64,000 nucleotides of DNA from Chitinilyticum litopenaei DSM 21440 (GTDB taxonomy: Bacteria > Pseudomonadota > Gammaproteobacteria > Burkholderiales > Chitinibacteraceae). Below, in pieces: positions 8,591-16,772 of the stretch; the first letter of the stretch is position 1; every line of letters starts with the position of its first letter. Made by a program: the position numbers and the translations under genes. The notes beneath the pieces were generated by a model, which was not told where the DNA came from, searched no databases, and saw nothing but the letters and a program-made list of their open reading frames with translations. The stretch covers positions 84,992 through 148,991 of the forward strand of contig NZ_ATZJ01000007.1 of the NCBI RefSeq assembly GCF_000428145.1, written 5' to 3'.

Positions 8591-9421
8591 ATGCCCAGCA
8601 TTCTTATCACCGGTTGCTCGTCCGGCATCGGCCATCATGCCGCGCATGCGCTCAAGGCGCGCGGCTGGCGCGTGTTTGCCTCGGCACGCAAGATCGAAGA
8701 TGTCAGCCGCCTGCGCGCCGAAGGCCTGGAGGCCATCCTGCTTGATGTCGCTGACAGTCATTCGATCGAAACGGCCGTGCAATGGCTGGCCGGCGAAACG
8801 GGTGAGCGCCTCGATGCACTCTTCAACAACGCCGGCTTCGGCGTGCCCGGTGCGGTGGAAGACCTCAGCCGCGCGGCCCTGCGCCACCAGTTTGACACCA
8901 ATGTCTTTGGCAGCATCGAGCTTTGCAATGCCATCCTTCCCTGGATGCGCAAGGCGGGCAGCGGGCGCATCGTGTTCAACAGCTCGGTGCTCGGCTTTGC
9001 CGCGATGCCGATGCGCGGCGCCTACAACGCCAGCAAGTTCGCCCTGGAAGGCTTTGCCGACACGCTGCGCCTGGAACTGGCGGGCTCCGGCATACATGCC
9101 ATCCTGCTGGAGCCCGGCCCCATCCGCAGCGAATTCCGCCGCAATGCCGCGCGTGAATTCGCGCACTGGGTGGCCGCGCGCCAGACCGGCCTGCATGCCG
9201 CGCGCTATGCTGCGATGCAGGCGCGCCTCGCCACTGAGGGCGACGCCACGGCCTTCACCCTGGGCCCGGAAGCAACCAGCCGCGCCCTGTTGCGCGCCCT
9301 GCAGGACCGGCGCCCGGCGGCACGCTATCGCGTCACCACGCCGACACAGGTGTTCTGGTATCTGAAGCGCTGCCTGCCCACACGCTGGCTGGACCAGCTG
9401 CTGAACAGGGCGGGATCCTGA
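8591..9421 (+). CDS. SDR-family NAD(P)-dependent oxidoreductase
   Basis: 276-aa classical short-chain dehydrogenase/reductase. The nucleotide-binding glycine motif is TGCSSGIG at the N-terminus. NNAGFG marks the central strand. The catalytic Ser is in FNSSVLG and the Tyr-Lys pair in YNASKFALEG. EPGPIRSEF follows the active site. Length, with a C-terminal extension after residue ~230, resembles the subgroup of bacterial short-chain oxidoreductases related to YbbO. The start at 8591 places the beta-strand right at the N-terminus as usual; an upstream in-frame ATG (8528) would add 21 non-homologous residues. Substrate unknown. A palindromic repeat follows 10 bp after the stop. Confidence 0.92.
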   Translation: MPSILITGCSSGIGHHAAHALKARGWRVFASARKIEDVSRLRAEGLEAILLDVADSHSIETAVQWLAGETGERLDALFNNAGFGVPGAVEDLSRAALRHQFDTNVFGSIELCNAILPWMRKAGSGRIVFNSSVLGFAAMPMRGAYNASKFALEGFADTLRLELAGSGIHAILLEPGPIRSEFRRNAAREFAHWVAARQTGLHAARYAAMQARLATEGDATAFTLGPEATSRALLRALQDRRPAARYRVTTPTQVFWYLKRCLPTRWLDQLLNRAGS

Positions 9422-9431
9422 TACTAGCAAT

Positions 9432-9480
9432 GGGTATTGCCCTGCAGCCTTTCATGCAAAAAGGCTGTAGCCACATACCT
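9432..9480. repeat. GTAT/ATAC palindromic repeat, copy B (3' of SDR gene)
   Basis: Left arm GGGTATTGCCCTGCAGCC plus TTT, right arm AAAGGCTGTAGCCACATACC; about 15 of 21 positions pair around a short loop. It begins 10 bp after the SDR stop codon. Confidence 0.75.
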
Positions 9481-9601
9481 GCGAGCAATAACCAGCAACA
9501 AACCGGATGCCGCACTGCGTATTCCATCCTGCATGTTCAGGATGCGCAGCGCGGCCCGGCGCGGTATGCTGAAAGCCTGTCTTCGCTGCCCGAGCAAGTG
9601 T

Positions 9602-10912
9602 ATGCGCTCCTTCCTGCTGCCCACCGTGCTGCCCCTCCTGCTGCAATTCGCGCTGAGCCTGAGTGCACAGGCTGCGCTGCTGACGCCCGCCGAGGCCGAC
9701 CAGCTCGGCGACCGGGTGTGCAAGCCGGCCAGCAACGGCCTGCTGGATTGCATGCTGCTCGATGCCCCGGTCGCGCCGGGCAACGATGCCAGCATCGTGC
9801 CGCTGCCGCAGTATGAATTCAGCGGCGAACAGTTTCCCCCGCCCTTTACCGATCAACCCAACCGCCCCACCCTGGATCCGCTTCCGCCCCGCCTGCCGGG
9901 CCGCTCGGTCACCATTGCCTGGGACATTGGCTACGGTACCGCCGCGCAATACTGGGAAATCTGGGACAACGGCCAGTTGCGGGTGCGCAGCCGACAGTTC
10001 AGCCAGCGCAGCCTGCTGAAAAACCAGGCGGAAGGCAGCGAGCCACTGGCCGGCATCGATACGATTTCGGTACAAAGCGGCAGCCATACGCTGGACGGCC
10101 TCGCCGAGGGGCGGCATGAATTCGATGTGCGCCTGTGCAATACCGATCGCAACAGCAAGCCGGTCTGCACCGTTGTCACGGCCAGCACCTGGGTCGGCGA
10201 AGACGCCGACGGTGCAAGCGGAGCTGCCAGCGCCGATGGCGAGGCCAGCTTTGAAGGCTTGCCCAGCCCGCCGGAAATCGCCTGGTTCCCGCAGATCAAT
10301 ACCGGCGAGCCATTCGAGCTGGCGTGGAACATCTGGTGGGGCAAGCCGGGCAGCTACTGGCAAGTGCTGCTGGATGGCAAGCTGATGCATGAGTCGCGCA
10401 GCTTTCGTGAATCCACGCCGCACAGCCAGTCTGCCGCGATGGCCATCAGCGGGCTGTTGCCCGGCGTGCACAAGCTGACGGTGCGCCTGTGCAACCAGCT
10501 GCTGTGTACCGAAAGCCAGCCGGCCAATCTGGAGGTGCTGCTGCCGCCCGAGCAGGGGGTACGCCCGCAAGTCAGCCTGGAACGCGGCACGCCGGACAGC
10601 ATGATCCTGAGCTGGTCGATTCCGCAGGCCAGGGTCAAGGCCATGCCGGAACGCTGGCGCCTGCTGGATGGCGAAGGCGGCCGCGAAATAGTCGAACCGG
10701 CAGCTTTGGGTCGCTGGCAAACCGGCATTCGCAACTGCCAGGTGAATGAACGCCAGGCCCCGGCCATCAGCACCGTCAGCTACTGCAGCGAAACACGCCT
10801 GCCAGTCGGGGGCTTGCCGGAAAGCCTGGTGGTCGAAGTTTGCCGTGGCGAGGAATGCCTGCAGAGCACGCCGCGCGCACTGGCCAGCCGCGCGCCGGAC
10901 AAGCCCGAATAA
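9602..10912 (+). CDS. Secreted protein with two chitinase-A-N-terminal-like beta-sandwich modules
   Basis: 436 aa with a Sec signal peptide (MRSFLLPTVLPLLLQFALSL then AQA). After a Pro-rich linker two related modules appear, centred on WDIGYGTAAQYWEIWDNG (~residue 105) and WNIWWGKPGSYWQVLLDG (~residue 245). Each is followed by a GLxxGxHxxxVRLCN strand with a Cys pair. This W-x-W-G...W...NG pattern resembles the Ig/Fn3-like N-terminal domain of bacterial chitinase A (ChiN). No glycosidase catalytic domain is seen. A plausible role is glycan or chitin binding at the cell surface, but that is inference. The ATG at 9602 is chosen because the signal peptide follows it. Confidence 0.7.
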   Translation: MRSFLLPTVLPLLLQFALSLSAQAALLTPAEADQLGDRVCKPASNGLLDCMLLDAPVAPGNDASIVPLPQYEFSGEQFPPPFTDQPNRPTLDPLPPRLPGRSVTIAWDIGYGTAAQYWEIWDNGQLRVRSRQFSQRSLLKNQAEGSEPLAGIDTISVQSGSHTLDGLAEGRHEFDVRLCNTDRNSKPVCTVVTASTWVGEDADGASGAASADGEASFEGLPSPPEIAWFPQINTGEPFELAWNIWWGKPGSYWQVLLDGKLMHESRSFRESTPHSQSAAMAISGLLPGVHKLTVRLCNQLLCTESQPANLEVLLPPEQGVRPQVSLERGTPDSMILSWSIPQARVKAMPERWRLLDGEGGREIVEPAALGRWQTGIRNCQVNERQAPAISTVSYCSETRLPVGGLPESLVVEVCRGEECLQSTPRALASRAPDKPE

Positions 10913-10991
10913 AACCCTCCGGATTGTGCGGGGCCTATTCAGTTAACTCAGCTGCAGGTGAAAAACCGCACTCCCTCAATTTGGATAAAAC

Positions 10992-11801
10992 ATGCGAAAA
11001 ACCATCGTATTAATTACAATTATATTCACAACCGCCGCGTATGCAGAGGAGTGCAGCACAATAAAAAACGCAAAAACACGACTATTTTGCTACGACAAAT
11101 TACACAAACCATCCAATCAAACAAAACAATCAAAAATTCTTTCAGAAGAGCAAATAGCAATTAACTCAGCATTGCACGCCCTTAGACGCTTACAAAGCGC
11201 GGTTCGCTCAGGACTGAATAAAATCCAGTATTCAGATCAGAAAATCGATATGCACCAAGCTGTTGATGAATCACTTCGATCAATCCCCGATAGCGACATA
11301 AAAAAAATTATCATCAAAACATCCGAGCACTATGATTTTGCAGGTGAAGTTTGGAATAGCTTATTCACCACCACGTATGCCGATAACTTCTGGAACTTAC
11401 ATGAAAGCAGACTTGAAAAAGAGTATGGCGTTCGTCGCTATGACAGCCGCCACCAGAAAACAGGTGTAGAGGCCATATCCCAGAAATCCCTTGATATAGA
11501 CACGATCTTCTTGCAAGTAATTTGGCAGGCAGCAAATAGGCAACTTGCTGTTGCAGAGCTTCTGAACTCGCAACGCAGCTTGAATGATATGCGCGCAATT
11601 CCATTTCTAGCCGCAGTTGATCGCTATTATGCAAAAATTAACGCAAATGAAAATTTAGCAGAGGAGGCTCTCGCCTCTTTGCCCAATTGGCCAGAAGCTC
11701 GGCAGCATGCCGAATTCGATGATCTTCCTACCCCATCTGCAGCACCAAAAGCCTCACCCCAAACTGAGCCGAAACCCCAATATTTCACGGACGAGCTTTG
11801 A
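10992..11801 (+). CDS. AT-rich secreted protein of unknown function
   Basis: 269-aa protein with a clear signal peptide (MRKTIVLITIIFTTAAYA). The mature N-terminus carries ECSTIKNAKTRLFCYDKL, the short C-x-x-I...RL-x-CYD motif seen at the start of many small periplasmic proteins, some linked to type VI secretion. The remainder is helical and charged, ending in a Pro-rich tail (~240-265). Base use is strikingly A/T-rich compared with both neighbours (runs such as aaaaaaatta, many AAA/ATA/TTA codons), which suggests recent acquisition. No family was recognised. The stop lies 39 bp before the convergent MgtC-family stop. Confidence 0.75.
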   Translation: MRKTIVLITIIFTTAAYAEECSTIKNAKTRLFCYDKLHKPSNQTKQSKILSEEQIAINSALHALRRLQSAVRSGLNKIQYSDQKIDMHQAVDESLRSIPDSDIKKIIIKTSEHYDFAGEVWNSLFTTTYADNFWNLHESRLEKEYGVRRYDSRHQKTGVEAISQKSLDIDTIFLQVIWQAANRQLAVAELLNSQRSLNDMRAIPFLAAVDRYYAKINANENLAEEALASLPNWPEARQHAEFDDLPTPSAAPKASPQTEPKPQYFTDEL

Positions 11802-11840
11802 AGCTTGAGCGATCGTGAATGCCAGAGGCTCTGACTCTGC

Positions 11841-12599
11841 TCAGTTGCGGGCATGGCCCAGCCGGTACTCGCGCAGCCCTTCAAACTGCGGCAAGACCAG
11901 GGCGAGGTGGCTCAGCGGCGAGCCCGCGCGCTTGTTGAGCGCGACACAGACGAAATGCCACTCCTGCAAGCCCTGTTTCATTTCGATGCTGATGCTGCCG
12001 CCGGCGACGACATAACCGTGCGCGTGGGCAAACTGCCGCAACTCGTCCTCGCTGATCCGCGCATCCTCGGCAAAGCGCAACGTCACGGCGATTGCCGGGC
12101 GCGAGGGCAACCAGCTCTCCAGCCGGCCGCCCCACATCATGCTGCTGACGCACAGCAGCGTCAGCAGCATCGCCGCCATGTAAAAACCCAGGCCGATCAG
12201 GATGCCGATGGTGGCGGCAGCCCACAGCGAAGCGGCCGTGGTGAGCCCGCTGATATTGAAGCCCTCGCGCATGATGACACCGGCACACAGAAAGCCCAGA
12301 CCACTGACGATGCCCTGGATGACGCGTGTCGGATCGCCGGCGGCAGCCGCGCCCCCCAGGTGCTGGGCCAGCTGACCGCCAAACCAGTATTGCGGGTAGC
12401 CAACGGCAACCACCAGCGCCGTCGAGGCCATGCACACCAGGCCATAGGTGCGCATGCCGGCCGCGCGGCCACGGTAGCTGCGCTCATACCCCAGCAGGAG
12501 CCCCAGCAGCATCGAGCCCAGCAAATGCAGGCCCATGACCAGATTGGCGGTGACTTCCGGCAAGGACCAGTATTGGGCAAAGAGTTCGGCATGCAGCAT
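11841..12599 (-). CDS. MgtC/SapB family inner-membrane protein
   Basis: 252 aa. Residues ~15-145 form the MgtC membrane domain with four to five helices. Diagnostic segments are LLGLLLGYERSYRGRAAGMRTY, written here as the GYERS and AAGMRTYGLVC motifs, then GLGFLCAGVIMREG and GLTTAASLWAAATIG. The C-terminal ~90 residues form a soluble ACT-like extension. MgtC proteins affect Mg2+ or phosphate homeostasis and intracellular survival, often through partner proteins rather than transport. The start at 12599 (MLHAELFAQ) is preferred over a longer frame because family similarity begins there. It stands alone between convergent and repeat-containing flanks. Confidence 0.9.
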   Translation of the reverse strand: MLHAELFAQYWSLPEVTANLVMGLHLLGSMLLGLLLGYERSYRGRAAGMRTYGLVCMASTALVVAVGYPQYWFGGQLAQHLGGAAAAGDPTRVIQGIVSGLGFLCAGVIMREGFNISGLTTAASLWAAATIGILIGLGFYMAAMLLTLLCVSSMMWGGRLESWLPSRPAIAVTLRFAEDARISEDELRQFAHAHGYVVAGGSISIEMKQGLQEWHFVCVALNKRAGSPLSHLALVLPQFEGLREYRLGHARN

Positions 12600-12759
12600 G
12601 GCCCGCCTCCGCAAGGCTGATGCTTGCAACTTAGCCTGTCCGGCCGTACCGGGGGGGGATTTCCCGGCCTGACGGCGGCCTTGAATACGCTTCAGCGGCC
12701 TGATGAACAAGGTTTACGTGGCCAGAGTGTCACTGCGGGCATACAGCGCCAACCCTTTT

Positions 12760-12828
12760 CAACGCAGAGGCGCAGAGAAAAGTGCAATGTGCTTTGTTCA
12801 CTCTGCGTCTTTGCCGCTCTGCGTTGGG
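12760..12828. repeat. CTCTGCG-type palindromic repeat, copy 1
   Basis: AACGCAGAGGCGCAGAG at 12761-12777 is mirrored by CTCTGCGTCTTTGCCGCTCT and GCGTTG at 12801-12826. This lies in the 297-bp gap between the MgtC gene start and the tamB stop, which otherwise shows no gene. A related palindrome lies at 51132-51227. Confidence 0.65.
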
Positions 12829-12896
12829 TTTCGACTTGGCCCTGCAGCAAGGCTGGCGCGGTTGAGGTGGCGCACTTCAGGAAGCTGCTTGCCGCC

Positions 12897-15800
12897 TCAA
12901 TCGAAACTGAGCGTGTAATAGGCATCGACCGAGCTCTTGTCGACACCGATGCGCGTCACCAGCGCCCAGCGCCGGCTCAGCGTCAGCGAGAATTTCACCG
13001 CATCGCTCAGGCCATCGACGCTCTTTTCCAGCGAGACGCGCAATTGCCGCGTCATCTGCTTGCTCACCGAGAAAATCTGGCTGTTGCTGCCGTCCTCGTT
13101 GCGCTCGGTCCGGTAGCCCACCTCATCGATGCCGACCGAATCCAGAAGGTCATCGGTCAAGCCCTTGCCGCCCCCGCTACCGGCCATGCTGTTGAGCATC
13201 TGCAGCAGCAGCGCACTGTCGGATTTGTCCATGCCCGAAGCGCTGTGCCCGAACATCAGCCAGGACAGTTTCTCGGTATCGGACACCACCGGGTCGGAAT
13301 ACAGCGCCACCCGGGGCGAGCGAGCGGTGCCGCTGACCTTCACACCGGCATCGACCTGCGGATTGCGGCGGATGGCGAGGATGTCCAGGCCCGGATTGTC
13401 GAGCGGTCCCTGGAAGGACAGGATGCCGCGCTCGATGTCGAGCTTCTGCCCGTAAGCGCGGAACTGCCCACCCTCTTCGACCCGCACGGTACCGGCGCCG
13501 TGCAGCGGTCGCCCCGGCTGTGCGCGCAGCCGCAACTGGCCGGCCAGCAGGGCATCAAGACCGTAGCCGCGCACGCGAAAATCCTGGCCGAGGTCCAGAT
13601 CGAGCTGCATGGCCATTTTCATCGGGCGTTCATCGCTTTTCGTCTCGCGCCCGCGCACGACGACATCGTCGGACAATTGCGGCACCTGATTGTCGACATA
13701 CTGGATGTCCCCCTGATCGGCCTTGAATGCGCCACTGACCTGCAGCGCGCCGTCGGCGATTTTCAGCTGACCCTGCCCTGAAGCCACCAGCAGCATGTCG
13801 GCCTTGCTGACCAGCGTAAAACGCTCCAGTTTCAGCGTGGCGACGGCATTGAGCTGCTCGCTGTCCAGCGCCAGCGTGCCGCTGCCGCTGAGATTGCCCC
13901 GCCCGCCCCGGAACTGCAGCTTCTCCAGCAGGATCTTGCGCTGATCGAGCCGCAATGCCAGTTCGCCCTCGCGCAGGGCGATACCCGTTTCCGGATCGGT
14001 CACCAGCAGTTGCTGGCCGGTCAGCCTGCCGGTGAATTCCGGGCGCGCCGGCGTACCGGACACATCAACCCGGGCCTTCAGCTGGCCGCCAAGTTTGACA
14101 TCGGTGCCCAGCAGGCCAGCCAGGCGAGCAAGATCGGGGATATTGCCATCAACACTCAATGCCACCGGGGCCTGCATGGCAATACCTGTACCCGTATCAA
14201 ACTGGCCACTGCCCTTGAGTCCCAGCTGCCCGACCCGATTCGCACGAAGCTCTCCCGCCAGTTGCAAGCGGTTGGCCACACTCGCCAGATTCAGCTCCAG
14301 CTGTTCCAGCCCCAGCCATTGCGTGCGCGCACGCGGTTGGGCTGGCAACCAGCCCAGATCCCCCTGCAGACGCCGCACACCAAGCTTGCCATTGAGCACA
14401 CCGTCGTAGACCAGATCCCAGTCTGCGGCAGCCTGCAGATCCCCCCGCAGCGCGGGCAACGGCGCGAAGGCCTGCCAGTCAGACATGGCGAGCTGCGGCA
14501 CGGCGCCGCGGCTCAACCAGCTGCGGCCATCCCAGCGCAGGTATTGCAGTGCCAGCGTGCTGGCGCCATAGCGCAGCTGCAGGGGGCCGACATCCAGACG
14601 CTCCGGACCGGCGGTAATGCTGACGGGGGCCAGCAACTGCAGCGGCTTGTGCCATTGGCCGTTGAACTGGCGCAGCTGGCCCTGCCACTGCCAGCGCTCG
14701 TCCAGCCCACCAGCCAGGGCCAGCTCGGCACTAACGCCCGTTTGCTGCGGCAAGCGCAGCACAAGCCGGCCCTCATGGCGGGCGCGGTTGCCATCGATGT
14801 CGGCGTCGACCTGTTCGATGACGGTGCCTTCGACCGTCAGCTGCTGCAGCCGGGCCACCAGACTGAAAGGCCCGCTGCCATCCGGATTGAGGCTGGCGGC
14901 AAGCGTGCCCTGATTCAGCGCCACACCGAAGGGAGTGCTCAGCCCGCCCAGCTGCAGCTCGGTCGTGATGCGCGGATTGCGCAGCGCACCGCTGAGCGTG
15001 GCGCTGCCCTGGATGCGCCCCGCAAAACCTCGTCCCAGCTGCTGCAGCTCGGGCAAGGCCAGCTGCAGGCGCAGGGTGTCGCTCGTCAGGCCCAGGCTGC
15101 CCCGCGCTTCGACGCGGTTGCTGCCGAGGCTCAGCCAGGCATCGACCTCGCGCAGTCGCTGGTCGTCCAGCTGCAGCTGGCCAAGCCCGGCCAGCGCGGC
15201 GCCATTGAAGCGGCTGTCCTGCAGCCGGTAATCGAGCCTGGCACGCAGCTGCGGCTGCACGGCGCCGGTGGCGCGCAATTCGCCGGAAATCTGTCCGGCC
15301 GGCAGCGCCAGCCATTCGGCGGGGTCCAGATTGCGAAAGCGGCTGTCCAGCCGGAAATCCAGCGCCTGTCCAAGACCCAGTTCGCCCTTGAGCTCCAGCT
15401 CGCTCTTGCCGCGCTGCAAGGCCAGCTTGCGAATGGCCAGGCGGCGCTCGCGCTCGGGATTAAGCCAGCCCAGGCTGGTCTGCAGGTCGACCTTGCGGCT
15501 GCTGTCGCTGAGCGCGAGTTCGATGTCCGGTGCCAGCCAGGGGCCATTGAGCGCCAGCTTGCCACCCAGCTTTGCCGCGGGCTGGCGTGACCAGAATCGG
15601 GCAGGATCCAGACTGGCGAGCGTGGCAGCCAGGCGGATCTGCCCATTCTGGAGGTGAACATCGGCCATGATGCGGCCATCACCCAGGGTATCAAGCCGCA
15701 ACCCTTTCAGGTAAAGGGCCTCGTCCTTATACTCAACGGCAGTATTGAGTTTTGTCACGGGAATGGCGTGCAGGTCGGCGCTGGCAGCGCGGCGGTTTTC

Positions 15801-16772
15801 CAACTGCAGGGAGCCGCTGGCCTGCCCCTGCCCCAAGGGCTTGAGCGTCAGATGAATGTCCAGATCGGCTTGCGGCAGCGTCGCGACAAACGAGCGGGGA
15901 TTCAGCCCGCGCACTGCCACCTGGCCGGATTTCACGATCTGGTAGCCGTGTTCGGCAAAGGCATCAAGGTTCAGCGTGGCGTTGGCGCGCACCGGCTGAC
16001 CGTCCAGCCGCGCGGTGAGGGCCAGATCACGCAGCGGCCCTTGCGCCTGCAGACGAGCCTGCAAGGCATGCCCCTCCAGCTCGCCGTCAAAACCCAGGCG
16101 CGCGGTCAGTGCGAAGGGCTGGCGACCATCAAGACTGGCCGTCCCCGTGAGCATTCCCTGCGGCAGCTGCAACTGCCGCAACAGCAGCTGGTGCTGGCGT
16201 CCGCTGCTGGACAGCTCGGCCTGCAGCGCACTGAGCACCAGTTGCCGGTCGACATGCAAGCGCCCCAGTTGCAGGCGATCGATGCGCAAGGCCAGCGGCA
16301 GGGTGAGATCGGTCGGCGGCGGCCCCGGCGGCTTGCCCGGTGCCTGCGGCTTGGCGCGATAATCGAGCGTGCCCACATCCAGCTCAGTGATATCCAGACG
16401 ACGCACCAGCAGGGAATAAGGCTCCCAGGCAATCAGGGCGTGATCGATGGCGATGCGCTGTGCCGGGGTTTCCACCTGCAGGCCGCGCAATTCCAGCCGC
16501 GACCAGAACGATCCTTCCAGCGCCTGCAGCTTCACCGTGCCGCTGGCATTGATCCTGTCCAGCAGCCAGCTGCGCCCGGCACTGCTGTCCAGCCAGGCCA
16601 GGCCTGCGGTCAGCAGCAGCGCGGGCAGCAGCAGCAAGGCCAGCAGCCCCCAGACCAGCCAGCGCAGGACGCGGCGGTGCCAGGGCCAGCGCTGCTTGCC
16701 CGCAGGTGGTGGTGAGGCTGGGGTGGGAGGTGCACTCACAGCGCCAGCCCCATCGCCAGGCTGATGCGCCAT
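12897..16772 (-). CDS. tamB: Translocation and assembly module inner-membrane subunit TamB
   Basis: 1291-aa AsmA-like/TamB protein (DUF490). A Pro-rich cytoplasmic start is followed by one transmembrane anchor (~residues 33-60) and then a very long repetitive beta-rich periplasmic region, as in bridge-like lipid-transfer proteins. The conserved C-terminal DUF490 core includes VEEGGQFRAYGQKL, PGLDILAIRRNP and SKQMTRQLRVSLEKSV. It works with TamA in outer-membrane protein insertion and phospholipid movement. Length matches E. coli TamB (1259). The ATG at 16772 overlaps the tamA 3' end by 37 bp, showing translational coupling. Confidence 0.95.
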   Translation of the reverse strand: MAHQPGDGAGAVSAPPTPASPPPAGKQRWPWHRRVLRWLVWGLLALLLLPALLLTAGLAWLDSSAGRSWLLDRINASGTVKLQALEGSFWSRLELRGLQVETPAQRIAIDHALIAWEPYSLLVRRLDITELDVGTLDYRAKPQAPGKPPGPPPTDLTLPLALRIDRLQLGRLHVDRQLVLSALQAELSSSGRQHQLLLRQLQLPQGMLTGTASLDGRQPFALTARLGFDGELEGHALQARLQAQGPLRDLALTARLDGQPVRANATLNLDAFAEHGYQIVKSGQVAVRGLNPRSFVATLPQADLDIHLTLKPLGQGQASGSLQLENRRAASADLHAIPVTKLNTAVEYKDEALYLKGLRLDTLGDGRIMADVHLQNGQIRLAATLASLDPARFWSRQPAAKLGGKLALNGPWLAPDIELALSDSSRKVDLQTSLGWLNPERERRLAIRKLALQRGKSELELKGELGLGQALDFRLDSRFRNLDPAEWLALPAGQISGELRATGAVQPQLRARLDYRLQDSRFNGAALAGLGQLQLDDQRLREVDAWLSLGSNRVEARGSLGLTSDTLRLQLALPELQQLGRGFAGRIQGSATLSGALRNPRITTELQLGGLSTPFGVALNQGTLAASLNPDGSGPFSLVARLQQLTVEGTVIEQVDADIDGNRARHEGRLVLRLPQQTGVSAELALAGGLDERWQWQGQLRQFNGQWHKPLQLLAPVSITAGPERLDVGPLQLRYGASTLALQYLRWDGRSWLSRGAVPQLAMSDWQAFAPLPALRGDLQAAADWDLVYDGVLNGKLGVRRLQGDLGWLPAQPRARTQWLGLEQLELNLASVANRLQLAGELRANRVGQLGLKGSGQFDTGTGIAMQAPVALSVDGNIPDLARLAGLLGTDVKLGGQLKARVDVSGTPARPEFTGRLTGQQLLVTDPETGIALREGELALRLDQRKILLEKLQFRGGRGNLSGSGTLALDSEQLNAVATLKLERFTLVSKADMLLVASGQGQLKIADGALQVSGAFKADQGDIQYVDNQVPQLSDDVVVRGRETKSDERPMKMAMQLDLDLGQDFRVRGYGLDALLAGQLRLRAQPGRPLHGAGTVRVEEGGQFRAYGQKLDIERGILSFQGPLDNPGLDILAIRRNPQVDAGVKVSGTARSPRVALYSDPVVSDTEKLSWLMFGHSASGMDKSDSALLLQMLNSMAGSGGGKGLTDDLLDSVGIDEVGYRTERNEDGSNSQIFSVSKQMTRQLRVSLEKSVDGLSDAVKFSLTLSRRWALVTRIGVDKSSVDAYYTLSFD

